Positions 11,801 to 23,192 of a stretch of 64,000 bases of DNA are shown here, piece by piece. The translations under genes and the position numbers were made by a program. The notes under the pieces were generated by a model. The model worked only from the letters and a program-made list of their open reading frames with translations, was not told where the DNA came from and did no database searches. Numbering within the stretch: position 1 is the stretch's first letter; each line of letters starts with the position of its first letter. This stretch comes from Deroplatys truncata (lineage: Eukaryota; Arthropoda; Insecta; Mantodea; Mantidae): the NCBI GenBank assembly GCA_030765065.1, contig CM060990.1:413425198-413489197 (forward strand). Direction: 5' to 3'.

Positions 11801-12276
11801 GCGGTACGACTTACGGCACTGTTTTATTTGTTCAGACTCCCTGAGTGCTCTTCAATATATTCGCGCGCTGTACAATTAGCACCCCCGCGTACACCGCATA
11901 CATGACCTGGTCCATTCGCTTGGTGCCTCTGGCATCCGCGTCTCCTTCATGTGCATTCCAGTGCATGTTGGCATCTCAGGGAACGAGTCTGCCGACGCCG
12001 CTGCCAAATCGGCGATTTTATTACCCAGATTTTTTACCTCTGTTGTTCCCTAGTCAGATCCGTGTGTTATTTTACGTCGCCGCATCCTCTTGCTTTGGCG
12101 CGATGAGTGGACTGCCGTCCGGGGGAACAAATTGCGTAAGGTTAAACCTCTCCCGTTAGTCTGGGGTACCTTTTCTCGTTCTACATGTCGGGAAGAGGTA
12201 CTTTTAGCCCGTTTACAAATTGGACATTGCATTTTTAGTCATAGATGCCTGCTCAGTGGAGACCCCGCTCACTGTG
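8814..12276 (+). pseudogene. Copy C ORF2: endonuclease-RT-RNase H, broken and interrupted
   Basis: Begins at ATG 8814 with MAILTCNLRGVRSH. The endonuclease spans 8814-9480 and retains QETKL and SSDHHPCIV, but the DFNAHHPLWG block is preceded by VDFN instead of GDFN. The linker and RT N-terminus are at 9527-10531 in a shifted frame (SYRPISLTSCICKVM present). It breaks at the catalytic FDMEKA box, then continues in pieces through 10766-11347 (RT thumb) and 11357-12270 (RNase H with IYTDG and SDSLSAL). Copy D cuts it just before the C-terminal zinc motif, which reappears at 18330. Non-functional. Confidence 0.86.
12265..12276. repeat. Target-site duplication of copy D, left side
   Basis: ccgctcactgtg borders the ATG-repeat end of D and recurs at 18318-18329 after the 5' terminus of D. 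Confidence 0.93.
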
Positions 12277-12305
12277 ATGATGATGATGATGATGATATGC
12301 GGCTT

Positions 12306-12340
12306 AAGGGCGCTAAACTGCTGAGGTCATCAGCGCCCTT
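12306..12340 (-). repeat. Copy D 3' terminal hairpin
   Basis: Arms aagggcgct (12306-12314) and agcgccctt (12332-12340) make a perfect 9-bp stem with a 17-nt loop, next to the ATG/ATC tail. Confidence 0.85.
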
Positions 12341-12683
12341 ACAATGTAGAAAATATAAAGTCAAAAGATAAAAACAGGTAAAAGAACCGCATAATTAAAA
12401 AACGGGACGTAAACCCGCGATGTCCAAAAGGCTAAAAATAACAATAAGATAACAATAACAATAACAACAAGAATAACAATAACAACAATAAAATCAATAA
12501 CAACAACAATAACAATACAAATATCTGAAAAAACCAACACACTAAAAGCATAGGCAATAAACGATTAAAACGTGTCAAGAACTATGGAATGCGAGGGACA
12601 TGAGCGCCATATGTCCACTGGGGAATAGAGTCCCCATAAAAACTGACAGAATAAAAGTAATAAGCTAAAAGACGCTCAACGCA

Positions 12684-15600
12684 TTAAATGCGCAGATTAA
12701 AATCACTGTCATGAATAAAACGTAAAACACATTCCACAGCATGCGTGTCGTCTGCCAAAACGTTGGCTAAGCCAACAGGCAGACCTACACGAGCACGCAA
12801 TGCAGCTAAAACCTGACACTCTGTTAAAATGTGACGCACCGTTAAGGGCACGTCACACTGCCCACAGAGTGGTGCGGGGTCACCACTGAGCAAATACCTA
12901 TGACTAAAAACACAATGTCCAATTCGTAAGCGGGCTAAAAGTACCTCCTCCCGACGTGAAGAACGAGAAGAGGTACCCCAGATTAACGGGAGAGGCTTAA
13001 CCTCCCGCAACTTGTTGCCCCGGAGGGCCATCCACTCATCGCGCCAGCGCGAGAGGATGCGGCGACGTAAAAGAGCACACGAATCTGACGAGGGAACTAC
13101 AGAGGTAAAAAATCTGGGTAATAAAATCGCCGATTTCGCAGCGGCGTCGGCAGACTCGTTACCTGAGATGCCCACATGACCTGGAATCCACATGAAGGAG
13201 ACGCTGATGCCAGAGACACCGAGCGAGTGGAGCAGGTCATGTATGCGCTGTACGAGTGGGTGGTAATTGTACAGCGCATGAATAGCCTGAAGGGCACTCA
13301 GAGAGTCCGTACAAATAAAACAGTGCCGTAAGCCGTGCCGCTGAATGAATAAAACAGAATGATAAATGCTAAAAAGTTCGGCGGTAAAAATTGAACATTG
13401 TTGAGGTAAACGAAAAGTAAAAATCCGTACACCAAAAACAAAGGCACATCCTACTCCAACATCAGTCTTAGACCCATCAGTATATATAAAATGACAGTCC
13501 ACGAACTGCGCCTGTAGTTCTAAAAAGGCGGATCTAAGAACAGAAGCAGGGGTCGCATTTTTCGGCATCGACGTTAGCCCAAGGTGGATGTGGGCCTCAG
13601 CGCGCGACCATGGGGGAAAACGCGTTTCCCCTCGGGTAAGGGCCGGCGCTGGCGTAACGCCCAAATGCCGAAGTAGCAGTCGAAATCGAACCCCTGGGGG
13701 GAGCAATGCAGAGGAGCTAATGAAATATTGTCGATCTAGCGAATCCTCGTAAAATACATCGAAGGACGGGTGGTTAGGCAAGCTTGAGAGCCGACAAGCA
13801 TAGCTACATAAGAGAATCTCACGCCTGAAAGACAGCGGAGGCTCTGCAGCCTCAGCGTAAAGACTGGGCACGGAGCTAGTTGGAAAGGCCCCTGTAGCGA
13901 CTCTAATACCACGATGATGAATGGGATTCAAACGACGTAACACAGATGGACGTGCCGACGAATAAACTATACACCCCTAATCAAGTTTGGATCGGACCAA
14001 AGAGCGATAAAGGCGAAGAAGGACGGTCCGATCAGCTCCGCAGGATGTGCCACTTAAAACACGTAAAAGATTAAGAGAACGGTCACGCTTTGCTTTTAAA
14101 AAGGAAACGTGCGAGGTCCAACACAACTTCCTATCAAAAAGCAACCCCAAAAATTTCGCCTCGTCTGCAAACGGAAGTATCCCTGGCCCAAGATGGAGAG
14201 AGGGCGGAGCGAAATACTTCCGGCGCCAAAAGTTGATGCAGACGGATTTCTCGGCGGAGAAATTAAAGCCGTTGGCGTTACTCCAGGCGTAGAGACGGTC
14301 GATACAGCTCTGGAGACGGCGTTCGAGTAGACAGGTCAGCCGTGAACTGCAATAAATAGCGAAATCGTCAACAAAAAGGGACGATGAAATGCCAGGTGGA
14401 ATACAATCAACAATGGGGTTGATAGCAATCGCAAAAAGTGTGACACTGAGTACAGAGCCCTGCGGTACTCCGTTCTCTTGAATAAAACGACGAGATAAAA
14501 CCGAGCCCACACGTACACGAAAGACGCGGTCCGTCATAAACTCCCGAAGAAATATGGGAAGACGACCGCGGATATTCCAATCGTGAAGTGTACGTAAAAT
14601 GCCGCCCCTCCAACAAGTGTCATAAGCTTTCTCCAGGTCAAAAAATACAGCCACGGTTTGACACTTTCTCAGAAATCCATTCATAATATGCGTCGACAAG
14701 GACACCAGATGGTCGACGGTAGAGCGATAGCGACGAAACCCGCACTGAGCGTTCGCTAGAAGTTTCTGAGACTCAAGCCACAATGTCAACCGCCCGTTGA
14801 TCATGCGCTCCATCACCTTACAAATGCAACTGGTGAGGGAGATAGGGCGGTAGCTGGAAGGTAGTTGGCGCTCCTTCCCAGGCTTAAGTATAGGGACAAT
14901 GGTGGTTTCGCGCCAAACGGAAGGAAAAATGCCGTCTTGCCAAATACGGTTATAGACCTGTAAGAGAAATAGTTTACTGTCGGCTGAAAGGTTCTTTAAC
15001 ATCAGGACATGAATGCCGTCCGGTCCGGGAGCGGAGTGCCGAGAGCAATGAAGAGCGTGCTCCAGCTCCCTCATTGTGAATAGTTCGTTATAGCATTCAT
15101 CATTAGCAGACCGAAAAGTATATGATGCGGAATCCTGCCGATCTTTAATAGAGCGAAAGCCGGCGGAATAATGGTCTGAACTGGAAACCGTCTTAAAGGC
15201 AGAACCCAGAGTGTTAGCGATGGCAGCCGGATCCACTATGGTGGCATTAGAAACCTGAAGGCCAGAAACAGTACAATGTGACGCTTTACCTGAGAAGCGA
15301 CGAAGTTTATCCCAAACAACGGATGAAGGCGTAAAACGATTAAAAGACTCGACAAAACGAGGCCAAGATGCCTTCTTGCTATCCTGAATAATGCGACGAG
15401 CCCTGGCGCGCGATTGTTTAAAAGTCACCAAATTATCAAGTGTAGGGTGGCGCCGAAACACCCTAAGTGCAGTCCTACGGGCACGAACGGCGACCCGACA
15501 ATCCTCGTTCCACCAAGGAACAGGTGGCCGCCGAGGTTGGGAGGATGAACGGGGTATTGCACGTTCTGCGGCTGAGAAAATAATAGACGTAAGGTGCTGC

Positions 15601-16373
15601 ACTAGTTGATTAATGTCGGAGAAGGGCTGGTCGTCAAAATGCACGAGGCTGGAATACAAGCTCCAGTCGGCTTTTGCGATTATCCAGGTAGGTACTCTGG
15701 AATGCTGTACGTGGTGCGACAGAAGAGAAACGATGCAGGGGAAATGGTCGCTGGAGTAGGTGTCAGCGACGACGTTCCACTGAAGGCGACGTGCAAGCTG
15801 GATTGAGCAAAGGGCAAGGTCCAGGTGAGAGAAAGTACCAGAAGAAGCAGAAAGAAAAGTAGGTGCACCTGTATTGAGGATGGAAAGATTGAACAGATAA
15901 AAAATGTCGGAAAGAAGAGTTCCCCTCGCACAAGCCCTTGGCGAACCCCATAGTGGGTGATGGGCATTAAAATCTCCCAACAGAAGAAATGGTGTTGGGA
16001 GAGCGGACAGGAGAGATCTAATGTCCGCGGGAGCGAGGGGAGACGATGGAGGTGTATACACAGAACAAACAGAAAAGAAAAAACCGGGTAACTGCAATCT
16101 AATGGCAACAGCTTGCAAGTCGGATGTAAGTGTGACAGGTGTAAAATGAACGTCGTTACGCACTAAGAACATGACACCTCCATGAGCAGGAGTACCCTCC
16201 TCCGGTTCAAGGTCGTAGCGAACCGGAGTATATCCTCGGAGATCAAAAGGATCGTGAGGGCGAAGCTTAGTCTCCTGCAAACAGACGACCATAGGCGAAT
16301 GGGAACGCAATAAAAGTTGCAGTTCCGCCCTATGCGATCGTACACCACGTACATTCCAGGTCAGGATAGCCAT
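12684..16373 (-). pseudogene. Copy D ORF2, full length with one nonsense codon
   Basis: 3690 nt, the same length as the intact ORF2 in J. It encodes endonuclease, RT and RNase H in one frame except for a TAG at 13977-13979, where J and others have TAC (Tyr in the LDYGCIVYSS motif after the RT domain). The part before the stop is 798 codons and holds all endonuclease and RT motifs (QETKL, GDFNAHHP, FFDLEKAYD, NGVPQGSV, FVDDFAIY). The part after, 13943-12684, holds the whole RNase H domain and CGQC...HILTEC. A single C for G change explains the break, so a sequencing error should be excluded. A truncated EN-RT product without RNase H could still be made. Confidence 0.9.
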
Positions 16374-16395
16374 TAAGAATAAGGGGATAAACTTT

Positions 16396-17684
16396 CTATT
16401 TAGAAGGGCGGCTTAAAATTACCTTTTGTTTAACCTTTGGGCTCGGGCTTTTTGTATGGAGTTGGTCAGACTCCATAGCTTCCTCGGAGGGAGGGCCCAC
16501 GCGCTCAGTGCCAGAAACCGATTCCAGCGCCGTGAATCGGTTCTGGGTGGCGATGGGTGAGGGGTGCCGCTGAGCGCGGCTTGTCCCAGGACCATCCTGG
16601 GACAGCGACCTCCGAGGAGGAGAAGGTGAACTTTTGTTACCGCGCGCACGCGGAGTGTCTTTCAAAAAATCTTCCCTACGAAGTTTCTGCTTGGGCTTCT
16701 TTTCAACGGCTTGCGACTTCATTGACTTGGGACCAGGTTTATACGGCTTGGTAACTGTAGCCTTAATAGACGGACGGATGGTAGTGGCGGTTAATCCAGT
16801 CAAGGTCCAGGTCTGAGTTTCGGCATCTACTCGTGGTACTGGCGAGGCAACAACAGAACTAAATGTGCCAGATCGCAGGAGTGAAGGTTGGCGCGCATGG
16901 AAACGCCTCCGGGCTTCAGCGAAGGAGAGTTTTTCCTTTACCCGGATCACCTGGATCGCCTTCTCGTCCAAATACCGCGGACAGTCGGCAAACGAAGCAG
17001 AATGTGACCCTTTACAATTAACGCAGACGGGGGCTGTTGAACAGGTACTTCGTGTGAGGGCTGGCTACAGGTTGCACAGATGTTAACGGCACTCTTACAT
17101 GAGACTTGCGTATGCCCAAAACGTTGGCATTTAAAACAACGCAGAGGTCTAGGAATATAAGGCCTCACAGAAATCCGTTCGTACCCTGCGGAAATGCTCG
17201 TGGGCAGATCGACGGCATCAAATGTAATAAACAGGGTACGAGTGGGTACCAATACGCCGTCGCGTTTGGCCTGCACTCGATGCACTGCAGTGACCTTTTG
17301 ATCAGATAGATATTCTACGAGATCCTCGTCCGATATACCATCGAGGCTATGGGTGGTAACGACGCCCCGACAGGAGTTCAATGTGCGGTGCTTCTCAACA
17401 CGGATGGGGTAACCGTGGAGAAGCGTAGCGCGCAACAAGGTCTTACTTTGCTGATCGGACTTAGTTTGTGCCAATAAGGAACCATTCCGTAGACGAGTGC
17501 ATGATTGAACCGCACCAGCAATAGCATCTATTCCCTTCTGAATTATAAAAGGGTTCACCTTCTCAAAGTTTTGTCCTTCTTCTGTTCTCGAAATGACCAA
17601 GTAACAACCAGATGACGGCGGTGCTACTTCTGTTACAATAACTTTTCGGCGCTTGTTTGTATTAATGGAGGAAGGGTGCTCCAT
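16396..17684 (-). pseudogene. Copy D ORF1, one 1-nt deletion
   Basis: Gag-like protein starting MEHPSSINTNKRRK. The span is 1289 nt against 1290 in J. The deletion of one C lies near 17047 (acaggtacttcg where others have acaggtaccttcg), within the second knuckle (SHEGTC). The downstream frame, 16971-16396, continues with the third-knuckle flank and the basic Ser/Pro-rich tail. It stops 22 nt before ORF2. Otherwise it resembles J throughout. Confidence 0.88.
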
Positions 17685-18317
17685 AGCGAGATAAATCCTC
17701 CACCATTGCAACCGTCTCCGACCTCGGGCTCTGACTTCTCGGGCGTTACCCCGGCTTGGGTGAGTGGCCTATCTATACCAGACTCACCCCAGGGTCACAC
17801 CTCCCAGAACATAGACAGAGGGACCCAATCGCCGTCAGAAGTCAGCAGCTCATGCAATGGCCCCCCGCGGGACTGCAGTTGAACAGCGGATACGAACACA
17901 AACCCTACATGACGACCCCGGGTGGTGGGGATGACGCCATTACCCACTCACCCAGCTGCGCACCAGTGCGCGGGTATCCGTCAGGCCGTGTCCACGGAGG
18001 ATTTAAATAAAAAGATAAAAGAAACTAAAACTGTGTGGGCGTTTCGCACGCAAGGTAGGCCGGCGGGGAAGAAAAAGAGTTATGCGAATGTCGTGGTGCG
18101 AAATGGCCGGAAAGTGATACGGGAAGAAAGAAACGATGGTGAGGTGCGGTATGAATGGAATGCAAAGAACGCACGAGAGCCTACCTTGGGTCCACCGGTC
18201 ACTTGAAGAACCCACCTCGACCGGATGGGGGTGAGGGGATGAATATGGCGATGATTGGCTCGGGAACCCCCGGGTGCGCCAAAAACCCGTACTCACATAA
18301 TGTGAGCCCCTGAGGGG
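17685..18317 (-). other. Copy D 5' UTR
   Basis: Leader of about 633 nt, closely similar to those of A, I and J, ending at the terminal CCCCTCAGGGG. Open frames in it on either strand are not conserved in length between copies, so none is called as a gene. Confidence 0.78.
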
Positions 18318-18816
18318 CCGCTCACTGTGTCAGCAGTGTGATGCGCCCTTCACCTGCGTCACATTTTAACAAAGTGTCAAGTTTTAGCTCCACTGCGCGT
18401 TCGCGTGGGACTGCGTGTTGGCATAGCTAAGTTTTGGCGGACGACGCGCATGCTGTAGAATGTCTTTTACGTTTTATAAGTGCAGTTGGTTTTAATCGGC
18501 GCATTTGATGAGCTGACGGTCTTTTAAATTTGAGATTTTATATTGTCAGTTTTAATGGGGCTCTTCTCCGCGGCGAACAAAAGGCGCGCATTCCCTTGCG
18601 TTGTACAGTTCTTGACACGTTTTTTTTTCTTTTATTGACCATCATTTTAGTGTGTAGATTTTAGTTTTTTTTCTGTTGTGTTTTTTAGTGTTTTTGACCA
18701 AGCGGGTTTGTGTGTGGTTTTTTAGTTTTTTGACTTTTCAGTTTTATATTTTATACATTGTAAGGACGGTAATAACCTTAGCAGTTGAGCGCCGTTAAGC
18801 CCCATCTCATCATCAC
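18318..18816 (+). mobile_element. LINE copy C, second part: ORF2 end and 3' UTR
   Basis: Starts with the right-hand duplication ccgctcactgtg (18318-18329) and continues the ORF2 of C with the C-terminal CX2C region (gtcagcagtgtgatgcgccc), degraded by stops, to about 18507. The 3' UTR runs to a decayed hairpin at 18762-18796 (arms aaggacggt and agcgccgtt, three mismatches) and a short ATC tail at 18804-18816. Confidence 0.87.
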
Positions 18817-19352
18817 GTTTGGATTCCAGGTCATGTGGGCATCTCAGGGAACGAGTCTGCCGACGCCGCTGCCAAATCGGCGCTTTTATTACCCAGATGT
18901 TTTACCTGTGTTGTTCCTTCCTCAGATTTTTATGATATTTTACGATACCGTATCCTCTCGCGCTGGCGCGATGGTTGGCCGGCTCTTAGGGGGAAGAAGT
19001 TGCGGGAGGTTGAACCTCTTCCGTTGGTCTGGGGTACCTCTTCTCGCTTCTTTCGTCGAGAAGAGGTGATATGACGCTGATTTCCTTTGCATTTTACAGT
19101 TCTTGAGACGTTTATTAGGCTTTTATTGACAATGCTTTTAATGTGTTGGATTTTGGATATTGTCGTTTAGTTTGTCTTTTAGTTTTTGACATAGCGGGTT
19201 AGTGTACCGTGTTTTAGGTTTGGGGTTTTACATTTCATACATTTTCAAGGCGCTGATGACCCTAGATGTTTAGTGCCCTTATACCCCATCCGTCCGTCCG
19301 TACCTCAATCCATCCATCCATCTCTCTATATCTATCTATTCTCTATCTATCT
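18817..19352 (+). mobile_element. LINE 3' fragment 2 (RNase H piece plus 3' UTR)
   Basis: Begins inside the RNase H motif WIPGHVGISGNESAD (ggattccaggtcatgtgggc). It runs to the REEV segment at about 19070, then jumps to 3' UTR sequence, so the zinc motif is deleted. The hairpin region at 19247-19280 is imperfect. Instead of plain ATC, the tail is a patchwork of CCGT, CCAT and CTAT units (19283-19350). Very short and non-functional. Confidence 0.83.
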
Positions 19353-20161
19353 GTCATGTGGGCATCTCAGGAAACGAGTCTGCCGACGCCGCTGCCAAAT
19401 CGGCGAGTTTATTACCCAGAATTTTTACCTGTGTTGTTCCCTCGTCAGATTTTTGTGTTATCTTACGTTGTCGCATCCTCTCGCTTTGGCGCAATGAATG
19501 GACAGCTCTCCGGGGGAACAAGCTGCGGGACGTTAAATCTCTCCCGTTAGTCTGGGGTACCTCTTCTCGTTCTTATCGTCGGGAAGAGGTGATTTTAACT
19601 CGTTTACGTATCGGATATGGTCTTTTTAGTCATAGACACCTGCTCAGTGGTGACCCCGCTCCACTCTGTGAGAAGTGTGACGCGCCCTTAACGGTGCGTC
19701 ACAGTTTAGAAGAGTGTCAGGTGTTAGCTGCATTGCGCGCTCGTGTGTGTCTGCCTGTTGGCATAGCCAACGTTCTGGCTGAGGACGCGCATGCTGTAGA
19801 TTGTCTTTTACGTTTTATTATTGACAGTGGCTTTAGCCGGCGCATTTGATGAACTGAGCGTCTTATAGTTTTGTGATTTTATATTGTCAGTTTTAATGGT
19901 AGCTCTTCCCCCTGGGGACATATGGCGCTATGTTCCCTTGACATCTACAGCTCCTGACACGTTTTAGGTTTTTATTGTTTAGTTTGCCATGTTTTTAGTG
20001 TGATTGTTTTAGAATTTGTATCCATGTTTTTTAGTGTTTTTGTCAAAGTGTGTTTGTTTGCCGTTTTTTAGTTCTTGGCTTTTAAATTTTACACCTTGTA
20101 AGGGCGCTGATGACCTTCGATGTTTAGCGCCCTTAACCCCATCTCATCATCATCATCATCA
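19353..20161 (+). mobile_element. LINE 3' fragment 3 (RNase H C-terminus plus 3' UTR)
   Basis: Starts at gtcatgtgggcatctcagg, within about 15 nt of the same ORF2 position as fragment 2. It keeps an open frame to 19849 encoding GISGNESADAAAKSA and the C-terminal zinc motif CEKCDAPLTVRHSLEEC, then a 3' UTR, a perfect hairpin at 20100-20134 and an ATC tail to 20161. It has no start of its own and lacks the RNase H catalytic N-terminal residues, so it is not a gene. Confidence 0.87.
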
Positions 20162-21194
20162 TGATCCCTTCCAAAGAAAAGGATAGATAGGACTATTTCT
20201 TGGATGTATAAAGCATGAGCTGGTTCAAGTCAATCTTCAAGTGAGCACAATCACCATTATTGCCGTTGCCATCGCCATTAATTTCAGGTGATGACATAGC
20301 CATAGTGGTTGTGATGTTGCTTATGAGAACTGGATGGAAATTCAGAAACAAAGAACAAGAATATGAAGAATAAGGTAAACAGACATAGTATCATTCTAAT
20401 ACAACAAAGTTTATTTTGATTTGATTTATATTAGGATGAATACATGTTATTTTTAACTTAGTTCTGTACTGAGGTATTAAATAAAACATCAGACCCTTTG
20501 ATTTTCACATGTGAGTCATTCAATGTCAAGCTTGATGCTTTGAAATAAGACTCCTTTTATTGGCTCCAACTTTAATATTTTGAATACTACCCAAAGTCAA
20601 AATTTTTTAAAAAAAAAGTAGGTGCATCCCATATAAAATCACTTTTGTTGCCCTTTAAAATTCTAATATAAACTCTACAGTGGACTCCTTTTAAAGCTTA
20701 TGGTGTCTATTTTAAACATATACTAAAATGAAGTTAATTCAACAGACTAGTGATTTATTTTTACTCTTAAAATATTCTTTTAAACATATCACAATCTAAA
20801 ACTGTTTAAATACACACATATTCTCTGTTTAGTAGTGCATACATGAGCAAAGTTTCAGTTCATGAAATATATTTATAAGAAAATATTTTCTCAGCCAGAA
20901 CCCTCCTCATGATAATGTAGTGCAGTGACTTCCGCTTGTAGTGTGAGAGCAGAGCATATGCTGCTGCACTTCACAGCTGTTCTTAGTTACCCAAGGGCAT
21001 TCTTCTGGATCACTTTCAGATTTAAAATACAAACAAATCCTTATCACAGCAAACCATATTGGGCATTTCCTTCTACAGAGGGCCAGTCAGGAATACTTAG
21101 TTTGTGGAGAGAGACCATAGTCTGTGTCATTTGTGGGTTTAATCTGTTGAATTTAGTTGTGAATATTTCTTAAATATTTTATATGAGTAGTACT
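20162..21194. other. AT-rich non-LINE DNA, nothing recognised
   Basis: No convincing coding frame, RNA gene or repeat was seen. Homopolymer A/T runs are frequent. The ORF at 20925-21173 (82 codons) shows no motif and is probably chance. Confidence 0.5.
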
Positions 21195-21991
21195 GGTACC
21201 TTCACAAAACTGCATGATTGCTGCTTAACACCTTCAAAATAGAAAACACATGTTCAAGGGAAAAAAGAATTTGTGACCACTGACTTGTGAAATGCTTTTA
21301 AAACTGAACATGAAGGATGTAGAACAGTCCCCATGACTAAGAGTATGTGCCTTATGTTGTATAAGAATTTTTCAAATTTCAAATACAAGTGAAAACAAGA
21401 GTAATGTTTGTGAATCTAGTGTTGCTGGACCCAATACCTACGATATCCGGGTAGGTAAAGTATGTGAAAGCAGCTCAAAAATTGGTAAAACACCTTCACA
21501 TCAGAGTAGTGCTGTGAATAAGATCAAGGAAACTGTAAATATATGAAATCTTAATACTAGTTTTGTATCAATCTTAGAAAACTTGCTCATAAAGGTACTG
21601 CTACAAAACTGTATGATTGTTGCTTAACATCTTCAAAATGAGAAAACACATGTTCAAGAGAAAAAACAATTTGTGACCACTGACTTGTGAAATGCTTTTA
21701 AAACTGAAAATGAAGGATGTAGAACTGTCCCCACAACTAAGAGTATGTCTTATGTTGTATAAGAATTTTTCAAATTCTAAATACAAGTAAAAAGAAGAGT
21801 AATGGTTGTGAATCTAGTGTTGCTGGACCCAATACCTAAGATATCCGGGTAGGTCAAGTAAATGAAAGTAGCTCAGAAATTGATAACTCACCTTCACATT
21901 TGAGTAGTGCTGTGAATGAGATCAAGGAAACTGTACATGTATGAAATCTTAATATTAGTTTAGTATCAATCTTAAACAAATCACTCATAAA
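21195..21991. repeat. Direct tandem duplication, period about 399 bp
   Basis: Copy 1 at about 21195-21593 and copy 2 at about 21594-21991 share long matches, for example tgtgaccactgacttgtgaa and gttgctggacccaatacct, at an offset of 398-399. They differ by scattered substitutions and small indels, so the duplication is not recent. One frame reads as a possible exon-like stretch (VAGPNT.DIRVG..), with stops in copy 2. It may be the upstream end of the pseudogene that follows. Confidence 0.85.
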
Positions 21992-22079
21992 GAAAAGAAA
22001 ACTGTCTCCAAAAATATTCATCCCAGAAATTACGATGTGTAACATAAAATATTAAGGAGAAGGTATTTCATATTGAAGG

Positions 22080-23192
22080 TGAATCAGTCCCAGAAGAAAA
22101 ACAGGATTCAGAAGTAATTCAGAAGCTGATAGATTTTATAGTACAGATGATTGGAATTTAAAAATTCATATTTTGACCGTTTACAAAAGCTGGTCATACA
22201 ACCATACTAAGGAACATTTTGGCAATGATGTTTCATGATAAAGGTTGCAAGAACATTAGTTTCAAAGAGAGGAATTTTGTCAGCTCCTGAAACCAAATCT
22301 GTTAAGTCATTAGAATATTCCATGGTGGAAAAAGTATTAGTTTTGCATTTGAGCCTTATGGTGGGAAAAAAGAATGTTTCCATCAAAGGAGGAAGACAGA
22401 ATATTCAAAAGCAGAAGAGACAACTTTTGTGCAATCTAAAAGAAATGTTCCACAGTTTTAAAGATAATATCCTAATATCAATATAGGTTCTCACAATTTG
22501 CTCAACTGAGACCTAAGCAATGTAGGTATACTTCTAGGCACCTAAGGTACTCATTCTGCTTGTGTTTGCACTCAACATGAGAGTATAAATCTGATACTGA
22601 ATGGAATAAACATTTCCCACCTTACTGCAGATTCAGGTATTGTTGTCTTTAATTATAAGGATTGTCTCTCTTAAATAATTTGTGATCCCTCATCATTAGA
22701 TTGCTATTTAAGGAAATGCATTAATTGACTTGGAACTAAAAACTTGATCAATAATACTACGGACATTTTTTAAGAAAAAAATATAGAGAGGTGACTTATG
22801 AACAATGGGTCAAATTTAGAAACAATAAAGTCACCTGTTGTGTACTTTGTGGAAAAATTTGCTACAAAATTGGTCAGATCTTTCAACTCCTACCTTTATA
22901 GCTCAACAACAGTCTGAATTTTTGTCTGAACCGAAAGAAAATTTGAAACCTGAAGAATATATTGCAATTCATGATTTTTTAGAAAACTATGCCTTTGTTA
23001 TACAAGATTTCATTAAGGGATATATTGGAACAATAACCAGGCAACAATTCATTCATTTATAATTTACTGAAAAGAATAAATTTTTTATATAACAGTCTCC
23101 AACTTAGATCTTTGTTAGCAGAGCTAGATCACAATTTCAATGTACATTAAAACAGAAATACTGGTCTCAAAACCAAGTACTCCAAAGCATCT
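22080..23192 (+). pseudogene. Decayed copy of a multi-copy arthropod protein family (DDE-like), 5' part
   Basis: Pieces in different frames follow one protein. They are GKKNVSIKGG and LCNLKEMFHSFKDN (22235-22486), GTHSACVCTQHESINL (about 22546-22600), VTYEQWV (22791), and FIAQQQSEFLSEPKENL then HDFLENYAFVIQDF (22838-23062). I recall, from no search, a family common in insect and cnidarian genomes with the same ordered motifs (LCNLKEL, THSVCVC, TYRQW, FIAKQQ, DFAENYSFVVQD). The Asp of the ENYSF motif looks like the first D of a DDE transposase, but that is inference. Stops and frameshifts show it is dead. It is interrupted by copy E at 23192. The upstream limit is uncertain. Confidence 0.6.
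23181..23192. repeat. Target-site duplication of copy E, left side
   Basis: tccaaagcatct precedes the truncated 5' end of E and recurs at 25679-25690 after its tail. The first bases overlap the ATC tail on the right, so the minimum is 11 bp. Confidence 0.88.

Larger units (their letters stand above)
8128..12276 (+). mobile_element. LINE copy C, first part, plus strand, 5'-truncated
   Basis: Plus-strand copy starting inside the knuckle region of ORF1 at about 8128. It continues through ORF2 to the RNase H C-terminal region at 12276, where copy D interrupts it. The rest is at 18318-18816. It is head-to-head against the 5' UTR remnant of B. It is more diverged than the young copies and all frames are broken. 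Confidence 0.88.
12277..18317 (-). mobile_element. LINE copy D, full length (6.04 kb), nearly intact
   Basis: Minus-strand element inserted in copy C with a 12-bp duplication. The tail is at 12277-12296, the hairpin at 12306-12340, the 3' UTR to 12683 with a variable AAC/AAT tract, ORF2 16373-12684, ORF1 17684-16396 and the 5' UTR to 18317. I see one inactivating change per ORF, so D is young. Its 3' UTR is nearly identical to that of copy L at 62869-63300. Confidence 0.95.

Noticed and set aside
17685..17711. Upstream ORF1 start (MQWWRIY...)
   Set aside because: It is in frame in several copies but out of frame in the intact copy J, so the MEHP start is preferred. Not fully excluded.
19358..19849. 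Stand-alone RNase H-like gene
   Set aside because: It lacks the catalytic N-terminal half and is followed by the LINE 3' UTR, hairpin and tail. It is a truncated LINE.
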